Shown: positions 45,318-56,199 of the stretch, one piece after another
Layout of the letters: every line of letters begins with the position of its first letter
Numbering within the stretch: position 1 is the stretch's first letter
Assembly (NCBI GenBank): GCA_025935925.1
Contig: JAICUI010000006.1
Location: 1-64,000 of the forward strand
Reading direction: 5' to 3'
From: Chloroflexota bacterium
Lineage (GTDB): Bacteria; Chloroflexota; Limnocylindria; Limnocylindrales; CSP1-4
DNA length: 64,000 nt
Translations under genes and position numbers: made by a program
The notes under the pieces: model-generated
Databases searched by the model: none
Seen by the model: only the letters and a program-made list of their open reading frames with translations
What the model was told of the DNA's origin: nothing

Positions 45318-47138
45318 TCAGGGCGTCGCGGGCACCGGCGCCCCGAACAGCCCGTCCCAGGCGGTGAAGGCGTCCGCGGGGAGCGCGGCGCGCAGCGGCG
45401 ACCCGGCATCGCCGATCGCCCGGAACGACGCGACCACGTCGCCCGCATCGAGCCCGGCGCCGCCGGCGAACCGCGCCGGCCGGAGACGGCAGGTCCAGAC
45501 GCGGGCGTCGTCGCCCGGCGCGCACGAGGCCACGAGCGCGGGCACGGGCCGCAGCGAGGCACCGTCGAAGCCGTACAGCCCGGGCGTCACGAGCGCGCAC
45601 AGCCGGAGCGCGTCGAGGGCCGTCGTCGTCCCGCACCATGACGCGCCCGGCGCCGCCACGCCCATCGCGACGACCTGGCTGCGGTCCGCTGGGATGAAGG
45701 CGCCCAGCGGGTCCGCGCCGACCGGGGACACGACGGCGCCCGCCACGTCGGCGCGCCACGCGGTCACCGCGCCCGGGTGGGCCAGCGGGACCAGCGGCAC
45801 CGCGCTCCGGAGCGCGTCGTTGGCCTTGCCCAGCGCCGCCGCGCGCGCGGCGGGATCCGTGACGGGCGCCGCGTCGTGCAGCGCCTTCGTGACCCCGGGG
45901 GCGCGCGCCTTGGTGAGCGACGTCGCGCCGTCGCCGAACAGCGGGTCGAGGTATCCCGACGCGTCGGCGAGGGGCGAGGTCACGGACGCGACGTACAGCC
46001 CGTCGATCCGCTTCGCGGCGACGGCCGCCGCAAGGTCCGCCGCGGGCATCGGGTCGACCTTGACCTTGATGCCGAGGCTGTCCGCGAGCTGCGCGGCGAC
46101 CGCGGCGCCGAGGGCTCCGGGATCGTCGAGGCCGGGCACGGCCGCGTCGGGGACGTGGAGCGGGATCGCGGTCTTGCGGTCGAACGCCGCGTCGTCCAGC
46201 GCCGCGCTGCCGGCGGGCCCGTTGAAGTCGTACCACGCCGCGCCGCGACACCCCCCGAGGACCTCGCACGGCGCGAGGTAGTCGGCGGCGACCGCACCCG
46301 GGGCCAGCGCGTCGCCCGCAAGGGCCGCACGGTCGACGCCCTGCCCGAACGCCCGTCGCACGGACACCTTGCCCAGCTGGAAGCCCGTCCCGAACCCGAG
46401 GTACGCCGTCGCGAGCCCGGGACGGGGCAGGATCGCGAGCTCCGGGATCGTGGAGATCGTGTCGAGGTCCGCCGCGGCCGGCGCGTCGATGCCGTCGACA
46501 TCCGCGCCCTGGAGGGCCGCGGTCCGCGCGGCCGCGTCCGCCACCCAGCGCAGCACGATCGTCGGCACGGGGCCGGCCGCTGCGCCCGATGCCGCCGGCG
46601 AGCCGTTCCCGGCCGAAGCGACGGAGGCGGACGAGGACGCCGCACCGGGAGTCGCGGCGGGCGTCGCACCGGCTGTTGCACCGGCTGTCGCGGCCGGCGC
46701 CCCGCCGGCCACGCGGGCGAGTTGGACGTTGTCGCCGGACCACGCGTCGATCCGGAACGTCCCGGCACCCTGCGCCCCGTGCGCGGCGGCGGGATCGTGC
46801 TCGATCCGCTCGGCCTCGGCGGCGTCGAGGATCCCGAGCGACGGATGGGCAAGCCGGGCCGGAAACGCGCCGTCGAGCTCGCACAGCGTGAAGCGCACGG
46901 TTCGCGGTCCCGTCGCCTCGATCCGCCCGAGCAGCCCGCGATACCCCTTGATCGCGCACGCGCTGCCGGATGCCGGCCAGGCGACGAGCGCGAACGGGCG
47001 CTCGGTCGGCGCCGGCGTCCCGACCGGGCCCGAGGGCGGCGGGGCGGACGGGCTCGGGGTCGGCCTGGTGTCGCCGCACGCGGCGACGAGCAGCGCGGCG
47101 AGGAGCAGGGCCGGCAGCTGCCGGCGCACGAAGGTCAC
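45318..47138 (-). CDS. Circularly permuted peptide-type ABC binding lipoprotein (SBP_bac_5-like)
   Basis: 606 residues. Lipobox AAC (Cys21) and a Pro/Ser linker. What follows matches the middle of a family 5 binding protein (TVRFTLCELDGAFPARLA, 80-96; GAGTFRIDAWSGDNVQLARV, 124-143; AALQGADVDGID, 207-218; KVSVRRAFGQGVDRAAL, 257-273), then its C-terminal lobe (RSAVPLVPLAHPGAVTAWRADV, 444-465). The last 120 residues match the normal N-terminus (SQVVAMGVAAP, 487-497; CALVTPGLYGFDGASLRPVPALV, 514-536; CRLRPARFAGGAGLDAGDVVASF, 550-572). An Ala/Gly/Ser/Thr linker (145-190) is inserted in the first half. Opposite strand to, and between, two importer operons. Confidence 0.8.
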   Translation of the reverse strand: MTFVRRQLPALLLAALLVAACGDTRPTPSPSAPPPSGPVGTPAPTERPFALVAWPASGSACAIKGYRGLLGRIEATGPRTVRFTLCELDGAFPARLAHPSLGILDAAEAERIEHDPAAAHGAQGAGTFRIDAWSGDNVQLARVAGGAPAATAGATAGATPAATPGAASSSASVASAGNGSPAASGAAAGPVPTIVLRWVADAAARTAALQGADVDGIDAPAAADLDTISTIPELAILPRPGLATAYLGFGTGFQLGKVSVRRAFGQGVDRAALAGDALAPGAVAADYLAPCEVLGGCRGAAWYDFNGPAGSAALDDAAFDRKTAIPLHVPDAAVPGLDDPGALGAAVAAQLADSLGIKVKVDPMPAADLAAAVAAKRIDGLYVASVTSPLADASGYLDPLFGDGATSLTKARAPGVTKALHDAAPVTDPAARAAALGKANDALRSAVPLVPLAHPGAVTAWRADVAGAVVSPVGADPLGAFIPADRSQVVAMGVAAPGASWCGTTTALDALRLCALVTPGLYGFDGASLRPVPALVASCAPGDDARVWTCRLRPARFAGGAGLDAGDVVASFRAIGDAGSPLRAALPADAFTAWDGLFGAPVPATP

Positions 47139-47214
47139 GGGGTGTCGGCGGCTCCGCGTGGCGGTGGGGAAGCGGACGGCGGTGGCGCGTCGAACCTCGT
47201 CTGGCGCCGGACCG

Positions 47215-47220
47215 TAGGGT
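47215..47220 (+). promoter_or_regulatory. Candidate -10 box (TAGGGT) for second peptide ABC operon
   Basis: TAGGGT is 7 nt before an in-frame ATG (47228) and 95 nt before the better-supported ATG 47315. It lies in the divergent region between the permuted binding protein and the next operon. Confidence 0.3.
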
Positions 47221-47314
47221 GAGTATCATGCAGCGGCACATGGCGGATGCGCGGCGCCGGGCCGCCCGCCTGGCGGCCTTCTGGTCGCCCCACCCGGTTG
47301 GAGGAGGACCACGC

Positions 47315-49051
47315 ATGTCCCGTACCCGATTCGGGGCGTTGATTGCCGCGGCGACCATCCTGGTCACCGCGTGCGGCGGCACCACCGCCACGCCTGCCCC
47401 GACGACGGCCCCGAGCACCGCCCCGGGCAGCTCCGAAGCCGCCCCGTCCGGCTCCGCCGAGGCCCCGAGCCAGGCCGCGGAAGGCACCCCCAAGGACGGC
47501 GGCACCCTGATCGCCGCGATCCCCGGCGACATCGCGTCGACCGACACGGCGTTCATCCAGGACAGCAACAGCTCCGCCGTGAGCAACCAGGTCGTCGAGG
47601 GCCTGGTCGGCACGAAGCCCGGCACGACCGGCGAGATCATCCCGGTCCTCGCCCAGTCGTGGGACGTCAGCGCCGACGGGCTGACCTACGACTTCAAGCT
47701 CCGGACGGGCGTGAAGTTCCACGACGGCACGGACTTCAACGCCGACGCCGTCTGCTACAACTACGACCGCTGGAAGAACTTCACCGGCGCGCTCGCGAGC
47801 CCGGACTACTCCTACTACTACGGGGCGGTCTTCGGCGGCTACGGCGCCAACTCGAACATGGTCTCGTGCACCGCGAAGGCGCCCGACGAGGCCGTGATCG
47901 TGCTCCAGCACCCGTACAGCTCGTTCCTGCTGAGCCAGACGATCACGTCGTTCGGCATCAACAGCCCGACCGCGCTGAAGGCGCTCGACGCCGACAACGC
48001 CGACCCGACGAAGTCCGGCTACAACACCGGCGCGAAGGGCGCGATGGTCGGCACGGGGCCGTTCATGTTCTCGGAGTACGTGGCGAGCGACCACATCACG
48101 GTCGTCAAGAACCCGGACTACTGGAACAAGGACGGGATCGCCCATCTCGACTCCGTCATCTTCAAGCCGTACCCCGACCAGACCTCGACGCTCAACGCGC
48201 TCCAGGCTGGCGACATCGACTTCGCGTTCAACCTGAACCCGACCGACATCGGCACCCTCAAGAGCGACAGCAAGCTCCAGGCGATCGACCGCGGCGAGTC
48301 GTGCAACCTGTTCCATCTCGCGATGAACCAGACGCACAAGCCGTTCGACAACCTGAAGATCCGCGAGGCGGTCGCCGCGGCGATCAACAAGCAGGCGCTG
48401 ATCGACACCTTCTACGGCGGCCAGGCGACGCCTGCCGTCACGTGGATGCCGAAGGGCGGCCTGTACGCCAAGGACGAGAGCCTGCCGGCGTACGACCCCG
48501 AGGCGGCCAAGAAGCTCATCGCCGACTCGGGCGTCCCGGCGTCCGACCTGACGTTCGACTTCTGGTACCCGTCCAACGTGAGCCGGCCGTACATGCCGGA
48601 CCCGAAGGGCATCTTCCAGGCCATCGCGTCCGATCTCCAGGCCGTGGGCTTCAACCCGACGCCCCAGACCAAGGGCTGGCGCGACGGCTACCTCAAGGAG
48701 GAGTCGACCGGGAAGTACCCGATGTGGCTCATCGGCTGGACCTGCGACTGGGCGGGCCCGGACAACTTCCTGGACACCGCGTTCTTCTACTACACCGACG
48801 GCAAGCCGAACCCGGAGTTCGCGTACACCAACGACGCGCTTCACGACACGATGAAGCAGGCGGAGGCGGCGACGGACGACGCGACGGCCAAGACGCTGTG
48901 GGAGAAGGCGCAGGACATGATCCGCGCCGACATGCCGACCGTCCCGGTCGTCAACTCGACGCCGCCGGCCGGCGCCGCGGCCTACGTCAAGGGCTTCGTG
49001 GGCTCCGGCAACCTGACGGAGATCCTCAACTCGGTCTGGCTGGACAAGTGA
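47315..49051 (+). CDS. Peptide/nickel-type ABC substrate-binding lipoprotein (SBP_bac_5)
   Basis: 578 residues from ATG 47315, just after GGAGGAGGA (47300-47308); the signal peptide and lipobox (LVTACGG) follow directly. An in-frame ATG 47228 would add 29 residues before the signal and is less likely. Normal family order: GGTLIAAIPGDIASTDTAF, PVLAQSWDVSADGLTYDFKLRTGVKFHDG, VGTGPFMFSEY, LNALQAGDIDFAFN, LKIREAVAAAINKQAL. It delivers substrate to the permeases that follow, behind a strong hairpin. Confidence 0.92.
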   Translation: MSRTRFGALIAAATILVTACGGTTATPAPTTAPSTAPGSSEAAPSGSAEAPSQAAEGTPKDGGTLIAAIPGDIASTDTAFIQDSNSSAVSNQVVEGLVGTKPGTTGEIIPVLAQSWDVSADGLTYDFKLRTGVKFHDGTDFNADAVCYNYDRWKNFTGALASPDYSYYYGAVFGGYGANSNMVSCTAKAPDEAVIVLQHPYSSFLLSQTITSFGINSPTALKALDADNADPTKSGYNTGAKGAMVGTGPFMFSEYVASDHITVVKNPDYWNKDGIAHLDSVIFKPYPDQTSTLNALQAGDIDFAFNLNPTDIGTLKSDSKLQAIDRGESCNLFHLAMNQTHKPFDNLKIREAVAAAINKQALIDTFYGGQATPAVTWMPKGGLYAKDESLPAYDPEAAKKLIADSGVPASDLTFDFWYPSNVSRPYMPDPKGIFQAIASDLQAVGFNPTPQTKGWRDGYLKEESTGKYPMWLIGWTCDWAGPDNFLDTAFFYYTDGKPNPEFAYTNDALHDTMKQAEAATDDATAKTLWEKAQDMIRADMPTVPVVNSTPPAGAAAYVKGFVGSGNLTEILNSVWLDK

Positions 49052-49054
49052 GCT

Positions 49055-49089
49055 GAGGGGCCCCGAGGCCATCGGCCTCGGGGCCCCTC
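49055..49089 (+). terminator. Very strong hairpin between binding protein and permease genes
   Basis: A perfect 16-bp stem: GAGGGGCCCCGAGGCC (49055-49070) with GGCCTCGGGGCCCCTC (49074-49089), 3-nt loop ATC, then CCCGTTTCC. It lies 3 nt after the stop and 34 nt before the permease start, in the same place as the hairpin in the first operon. Confidence 0.75.
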
Positions 49090-49123
49090 CCGTTTCCGCC
49101 CCACAGGACGGCCGACCAACCGG

Positions 49124-50128
49124 ATGCTCCAGTACATCGTCCGGCGCCTGCTCAGCGCGGTGCCCGTGATGTTCGGGCTGTCCATCATCCTGTTCGCGTT
49201 CATCCACCTCCTGCCCGGTGACCCGGCCGCGACGATCCTCGGCCAGCACGCGAGGCCCGAGCTCGTCGCGGCGATGCGCCAGCGGCTCGGGCTCGACCTG
49301 CCGCTGTGGCAGCAGTACGTCAACTACATGGGCGACCTGCTGCGCGGCGATCTCGGCCGCAGCTTCGTCAACAACCGCCCGGTCCTGGACGACTTCCTGA
49401 TCCGGTTCCCGGGCACGATCGAGCTCACGGTCGCGGCGATGATCTACGCCGCCGGGCTCGGCATCCCGCTCGGCCGGTTCGCCGCCCGGCGACCCCAGAG
49501 CACGGGCGACGCGATCGTCACGGTCGTCTCGCTGCTCGGGATCTCGGTCCCGATCTTCGTGCTCGGCCTGACGCTCCAGTACGGCTTCTCGGTGCAGCTC
49601 CGCTGGCTGCCCGCGACGGGCCGGATCGACCCCCGCCTCACGATCGAGCAGGTCACCCACTTCATGCTGATCGACACGCTCCTCGCCGGCCGTGTGGACG
49701 CCTTCATCGACGCGCTTCGGCACCTGATCCTGCCGGCGATCGCGCTGGGCTCGATTCCGCTCGCGATCATCACGCGCATCACCCGCGCGGCGGTGCTCGA
49801 CGTGGCCAACGAGGACTACGTGCGGACGGCGCGCGCGAAGGGCCTCCGCGAACAGCGGGTCGACGGCCGGCACATCATGCGCAACGCCTGGCTCCCGGTC
49901 GTCACGGTGCTCGGCCTCCAGGTCGGCGGCCTGCTCGCGGGCGCGGTCATCACCGAGACGGTGTTCGCGTGGAGCGGCGTCGGCAAGTGGGTCGTCGAGG
50001 CGATCGAGGCGCACGACTACTTCGTGGTGCAGTCGTCGATCCTGATGTTCGCCTTCATCTTCCTCATCGTGAACCTGATCGTCGACGTCGGGTACGCGTT
50101 CCTCAACCCCCGGATCCGGTACTCCTAG
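49124..50128 (+). CDS. Peptide ABC transporter permease (DppB-like)
   Basis: 334 residues, six membrane helices. YIVRRLLSAVPVMFGLSIILFAFIHLLPGDP at the N-terminus, GDLGRSFVNNRPVLDDF, and EAA loop DVANEDYVRTARAKGLREQRVDGRHIMRNAWLPVVT. Normal length for DppB, unlike the longer paralogue of the first operon. Confidence 0.92.
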   Translation: MLQYIVRRLLSAVPVMFGLSIILFAFIHLLPGDPAATILGQHARPELVAAMRQRLGLDLPLWQQYVNYMGDLLRGDLGRSFVNNRPVLDDFLIRFPGTIELTVAAMIYAAGLGIPLGRFAARRPQSTGDAIVTVVSLLGISVPIFVLGLTLQYGFSVQLRWLPATGRIDPRLTIEQVTHFMLIDTLLAGRVDAFIDALRHLILPAIALGSIPLAIITRITRAAVLDVANEDYVRTARAKGLREQRVDGRHIMRNAWLPVVTVLGLQVGGLLAGAVITETVFAWSGVGKWVVEAIEAHDYFVVQSSILMFAFIFLIVNLIVDVGYAFLNPRIRYS

Positions 50129-51024
50129 GTGGCGACCACCGTCCAGGGCGTTCGACCGGGCGTCGCGATCGAGGAGCGGGCGAGCCGCGGCCTGTGGCGT
50201 GACGCCCTGTCGCGGCTGCGCCGGAACAAGCCCGCGATCTTCGGGATGATCTGCATCACGATCTTCGTCACGGTGGCGATCCTCGCGCCGGTGCTCGCCC
50301 CGTACGATCCCAACAAGGGCGGCCTCGGGCCGAGCTTCGCGCCGCCGTCGTCGGAGCACCTCGCCGGGCTCGACAAGCTCGGACGCGACGAGCTGAGCCG
50401 CGTGGTCTGGGGCGCCCGGATCAGCCTGTTCGTCGGGATCGTGTCGGTGACGGTGGGGCTGTGCATCGGCGGGATCGTCGGCGCGCTCTCGGGCGGCATC
50501 GGCGGCTGGGTCGACACGGTGCTGATGCGTGCGGTCGACGTCATGCTCTCGATCCCGGGCATCCTGCTCGCGATCGGCATCGTCGCGTGGCTCGGCCAGG
50601 GGCTGCCGCAGATCATGCTCGCGGTCGCGTTCACGAACGCGCCGATCTTCGCCCGCATCCTGCGGGGCAGCCTGCTCGCGCTGCGCGAGGCCGAGTTCGT
50701 CACCGTCTCGCGCTCGATCGGCTCGGGCAGCGGCCGGATCCTGCTGCGGCACATGCTGCCCAACGCCCTCACGGCGCTGATCGTGGCCGCCACGCTGGCC
50801 CTCGCGACCGCGGTCATCGACGTCGCCGGCCTCGGGTTCCTCGGGCTCGGGCCGCCCGACCCGCGCACCGCCGAGTGGGGGACGATGCTGACCGACTCGA
50901 CCGAGGCCCTGCGCCGGGCCCCGCACCTGATCTTCGCGCCGGGCATCGCGATCATCATCAGCGCGATCGGGTTCAACCTCCTCGGCGACGGCCTGCGCGA
51001 GTCGCTCGACCCGCGGCTGAAGCG

Positions 51025-51028
<4 letters not shown>
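50129..51028 (+). CDS. Peptide ABC transporter permease (DppC-like)
   Basis: 299 residues. OppC N-terminal segment (LWRDALSRLRRNKPAIFGMICITIFVTVAILAPVLAPYDP), GLDKLGRDELSRVVWGARISL, and EAA loop EFVTVSRSIGSGSGRILLRHMLPNALTALIV. GTG 50129 starts on the base after the previous TAG. Stop overlaps the ATPase ATG. Confidence 0.92.
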
Positions 51029-53462
<2,434 letters not shown>

Positions 53463-53471
53463 ACTCCGCTC

Positions 53472-54398
53472 GTGCAGCCCGTCCGCATCGCGCTCGCCCA
53501 GGTCGCGCCACGCCTCGGGGACCTCGAGGCGAACCTTGCGCGGCACGCCGAGCTGATCGACGAGGCGCGCGGCTCCGGCGCCGGGCTCGTCGTGTTCCCG
53601 GAGCTCGGCCTCACCGGGTACCTGCTGCAGGACCTGGCGGCCGATGTCGCGATGCGGCTCGACGACCCGCGGCTCGCGTCCCTGGCCGAGGCGACGCGCG
53701 GGCTCAGCGTGGTCGTGTCGTTCGTCGAGGAGTCCGCGGACCACCGGCTGTTCATCGCCGCGGCGCTGCTCGAGGACGGCGAGCTGCGCCACGTCCACCG
53801 GAAGGTCCACCTGCCGACGTACGGGATGTTCGACGAGCGCCGGTTCTTCGCGCCCGGCGACACGCTCCGCGCGGTGCCGTCGCGCCTGGGCGCCGGGCTC
53901 GGGCTCGCGGTGTGTGAGGACTTCTGGCATCTCTCGACGCCCCAGGTGCTCGCGCTCGACGGGGCGCAGCTCCTCGTCAACGTGTCGTCCTCGCCGGGAC
54001 GCGACCTCGCCCGCACGCACGAGGTGGGGCTCGGGACCGCGACGTCGTGGCGCACCCTGATGCGCACGTACGCCCAGCTGACGACGTCGTTCGTCGTGTT
54101 CTGCAACCGCGTCGGCGTCGACGAGAGCCTCTCGTTCTGGGGCGGGTCCGAGGTGATCGCGCCGACCGGCGCGGCGGTGTTCAGCGCGCCGATGTTCGAC
54201 GAGGGGCTGTTCTGCGTCGACATTGACCTCGCCGACGTCCGCCGCGAGCGGATCGCCCTGCCGCTGCTGCGCGACGAGCGGCCCGAGCTTGTCGCCCGCG
54301 AGTGGCGGCGCCTGATCGCCGAGCGCGCCGGCCTCGCCGCCGACTCGACCGCGGACGACGGGGCCGCCCCGGGGTTCGACGTGGCGCCGGAGCGCTGA
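53472..54398 (+). CDS. Carbon-nitrogen hydrolase (nitrilase family), probable glutaminase partner of NadE
   Basis: 308 residues. Nitrilase triad Glu44 (VVFPELGLTGY), Lys111 (HVHRKVHLPTYGMF) and Cys148 (LAVCEDFWH). The C-E-D-F-W context resembles the glutaminase domain of glutamine-dependent NAD synthetases. It lies 7 nt before an ammonia-type nadE, so the likely role is to release ammonia from glutamine for NadE. It could instead be a free amidase. No ribosome-binding site is obvious before GTG 53472. Confidence 0.85.
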   Translation: MQPVRIALAQVAPRLGDLEANLARHAELIDEARGSGAGLVVFPELGLTGYLLQDLAADVAMRLDDPRLASLAEATRGLSVVVSFVEESADHRLFIAAALLEDGELRHVHRKVHLPTYGMFDERRFFAPGDTLRAVPSRLGAGLGLAVCEDFWHLSTPQVLALDGAQLLVNVSSSPGRDLARTHEVGLGTATSWRTLMRTYAQLTTSFVVFCNRVGVDESLSFWGGSEVIAPTGAAVFSAPMFDEGLFCVDIDLADVRRERIALPLLRDERPELVAREWRRLIAERAGLAADSTADDGAAPGFDVAPER

Positions 54399-54405
54399 CG
54401 GCCGC

Positions 54406-55275
54406 ATGACCGGCACCGCGGAGCCGCTGTTCGTCCTGCCCGGCGAGCTCGCGATCGACACGGACGTGGCGCGCCAGGTCATCGGCGCGTTCATCCAGGG
54501 CCAGCTGCGCCAGGCCGGGTTCGAGCGGGCGATCCTCGGGCTGTCGGGCGGGATCGACTCGGCGCTCGTCGCGTACCTCGTCGCGGAGGCGATCGGCGCC
54601 GAGCGGCTGCTGTGCCTGTCGATGCCCTACCGGACCTCGTCCGCGTCCTCGCGCACCGACGCGGCGTCGGTCGTGGCGGCGCTCGGCTGCGCGTTCGAGA
54701 CGGTCGACATCAGCCCGATGGTCGACGCGTACTTCGCCTCGGAGCCGGACGCCGCGCCGCTCCGCCGAGGCAACTTCATGGCCCGCCAGCGGATGGCGGT
54801 CCTGTACGACCGCTCGGTCACCTGGCGCGGGCTCGTCGTCGGAACGGGCAACAAGACGGAATCCCTGATCGGCTACACGACGCTGTTCGGCGACTCGGCG
54901 TGCGCGTTCAACCCGATCGGCGACCTGTACAAGAGCCAGGTGCGCCAGCTGTCGGCCGCGATCGGCGTCCCGGAGGCGATCATCCGCAAGGCGCCGTCGG
55001 CCGACCTGTGGCCGGGCCAGACGGACGAGACCGAGGCCGGGTTCTCGTATCCGGAGCTGGACCGGCTGCTGTTCTGGCGGATCGACATGCGGCGCTCCGT
55101 CGAGGAGCTGGTGGCAAAGGGCTTCGAGCGGGCGACGGTCGAGCGGGTCGACCGGATGGTCGCGGGCGCGGAGTTCAAGCGCCAGGTCCCGCCGATCGCG
55201 AAGCTCGGGCCGCGGACCGCGGGGGTCGACTACCTGTACCCGCGGCGGCGGCCCGGCTCGGCGGCCGGGTCGTAG
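54406..55275 (+). CDS. nadE: NAD+ synthase (short form)
   Basis: 289 residues. Adenylates nicotinate adenine dinucleotide and amidates it to NAD. PP-loop SGGIDSA (47-53), RQRMAVLYDRS, VVGTGNKTESLIGYTTLFGDSACAFNPIGDLYKSQVRQLS, KAPSADLWPGQTDE are typical. The glutaminase domain is absent here and appears to be the separate upstream gene. Confidence 0.94.
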   Translation: MTGTAEPLFVLPGELAIDTDVARQVIGAFIQGQLRQAGFERAILGLSGGIDSALVAYLVAEAIGAERLLCLSMPYRTSSASSRTDAASVVAALGCAFETVDISPMVDAYFASEPDAAPLRRGNFMARQRMAVLYDRSVTWRGLVVGTGNKTESLIGYTTLFGDSACAFNPIGDLYKSQVRQLSAAIGVPEAIIRKAPSADLWPGQTDETEAGFSYPELDRLLFWRIDMRRSVEELVAKGFERATVERVDRMVAGAEFKRQVPPIAKLGPRTAGVDYLYPRRRPGSAAGS

Positions 55276-55289
55276 GCCGGGTCGCAGGG

Positions 55290-56189
55290 TTGGCGCGGTC
55301 GCCGGACGGGCCGGGGGCGGATCGCGGGGCGACGACCGGCGGGACGCTGTACGTCGTCGCGACGCCGATCGGCAACCTCGGGGACGTCACGCTCCGGGCG
55401 CTCGAGGTGCTGCGGTCCGTGCCCCTGATCGCCGCGGAGGACACGCGGGTCACGCGCCGGCTCCTCGACCGCTACGAGATCGCGACGCGGACCGTGAGCT
55501 ACCACGCCCGGAGCGGAACCGGACGGGAGCGCGAGCTGCTCGACCACCTCGCAGCGGGTGCCGACCTCGCCCTGGTGAGCGATGCGGGGACGCCGGTCGT
55601 GTCCGACCCCGGCGAGGGGCTCGTCGCGGCGTGGGCGGCGCTCGCCGGTGCGGTCGTGGCGGTCCCGGGCGCGTCGGCCGTGCTCGCCGCCGTCGCCTCC
55701 TCGGGCGTCGCGGGGCCGCGCTGGGCGTTCGAGGGCTTCCTGCCGCGGAGCGGCCGAGAGCGCCGGGCGCGCATCGCGGCCATCGCCGCGGACCCGCGCG
55801 GGACGGTGCTGTTCGAGGCGCCGGGCCGAACCGCCGCGACGCTGCGCGACCTCGCGGCGGCGAGCGGCCCGGAGCGGCCGGGCGCCGTGTGCCGCGAGCT
55901 GACGAAGCTGCACGAGACGGTGACCCGGGGGTCGCTCGGGGAGCTCGCCGCGCTCGCCGCGGACGGGTCGATCCCTGCGCGCGGCGAGGTCGTGGTCGTC
56001 GTCGGCTGGCGGGGCGAGGCGTCGGGCGCGAGCGCGGTGACGGCCGCGGCCGACGCGGACGCCGCCCTCGTCGCGGCGCGCGCCGGCGTGGAGGCGCTGG
56101 TCGCGGGCGGCGTCGCGCGCGGCGACGCGGCGCGGCGCGTGGCGCACGAGACGGGAATCCCGCGCCGGCGGCTGTACGGCGACCCGTAG
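55290..56189 (+). CDS. rsmI: 16S rRNA (cytidine1402-2'-O)-methyltransferase RsmI
   Basis: 299 residues from TTG 55290, the only usual start in frame between the nadE stop and the conserved N-terminus. Motifs TLYVVATPIGNLGDVTLRALEVL, IAAEDTR, VSDAGTPVVSDPG, VPGASAVLAAVASSG, FEGFLPRSG and FEAPGR are typical. It methylates the 2'-OH of C1402, the same nucleotide modified by RsmH encoded earlier in the window. Confidence 0.93.
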   Translation: MARSPDGPGADRGATTGGTLYVVATPIGNLGDVTLRALEVLRSVPLIAAEDTRVTRRLLDRYEIATRTVSYHARSGTGRERELLDHLAAGADLALVSDAGTPVVSDPGEGLVAAWAALAGAVVAVPGASAVLAAVASSGVAGPRWAFEGFLPRSGRERRARIAAIAADPRGTVLFEAPGRTAATLRDLAAASGPERPGAVCRELTKLHETVTRGSLGELAALAADGSIPARGEVVVVVGWRGEASGASAVTAAADADAALVAARAGVEALVAGGVARGDAARRVAHETGIPRRRLYGDP

Positions 56190-56192
56190 GAT
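56187..56192 (+). promoter_or_regulatory. Candidate -10 box TAGGAT for the antiporter
   Basis: TAGGAT, 7 nt, then ATG 56200. The TAG is also the rsmI stop, so chance occurrence is possible; no -35 box seen. Confidence 0.3.
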
Positions 56193-56199
56193 GACCGGC

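Noticed and set aside
47228..47314. Upstream start of the second binding protein (ATG 47228)
   Set aside because: It would put 29 charged residues before the signal peptide; ATG 47315 has an excellent ribosome-binding site and gives a normal lipoprotein signal. The TAGGGT box nearby is kept only as a possible promoter.
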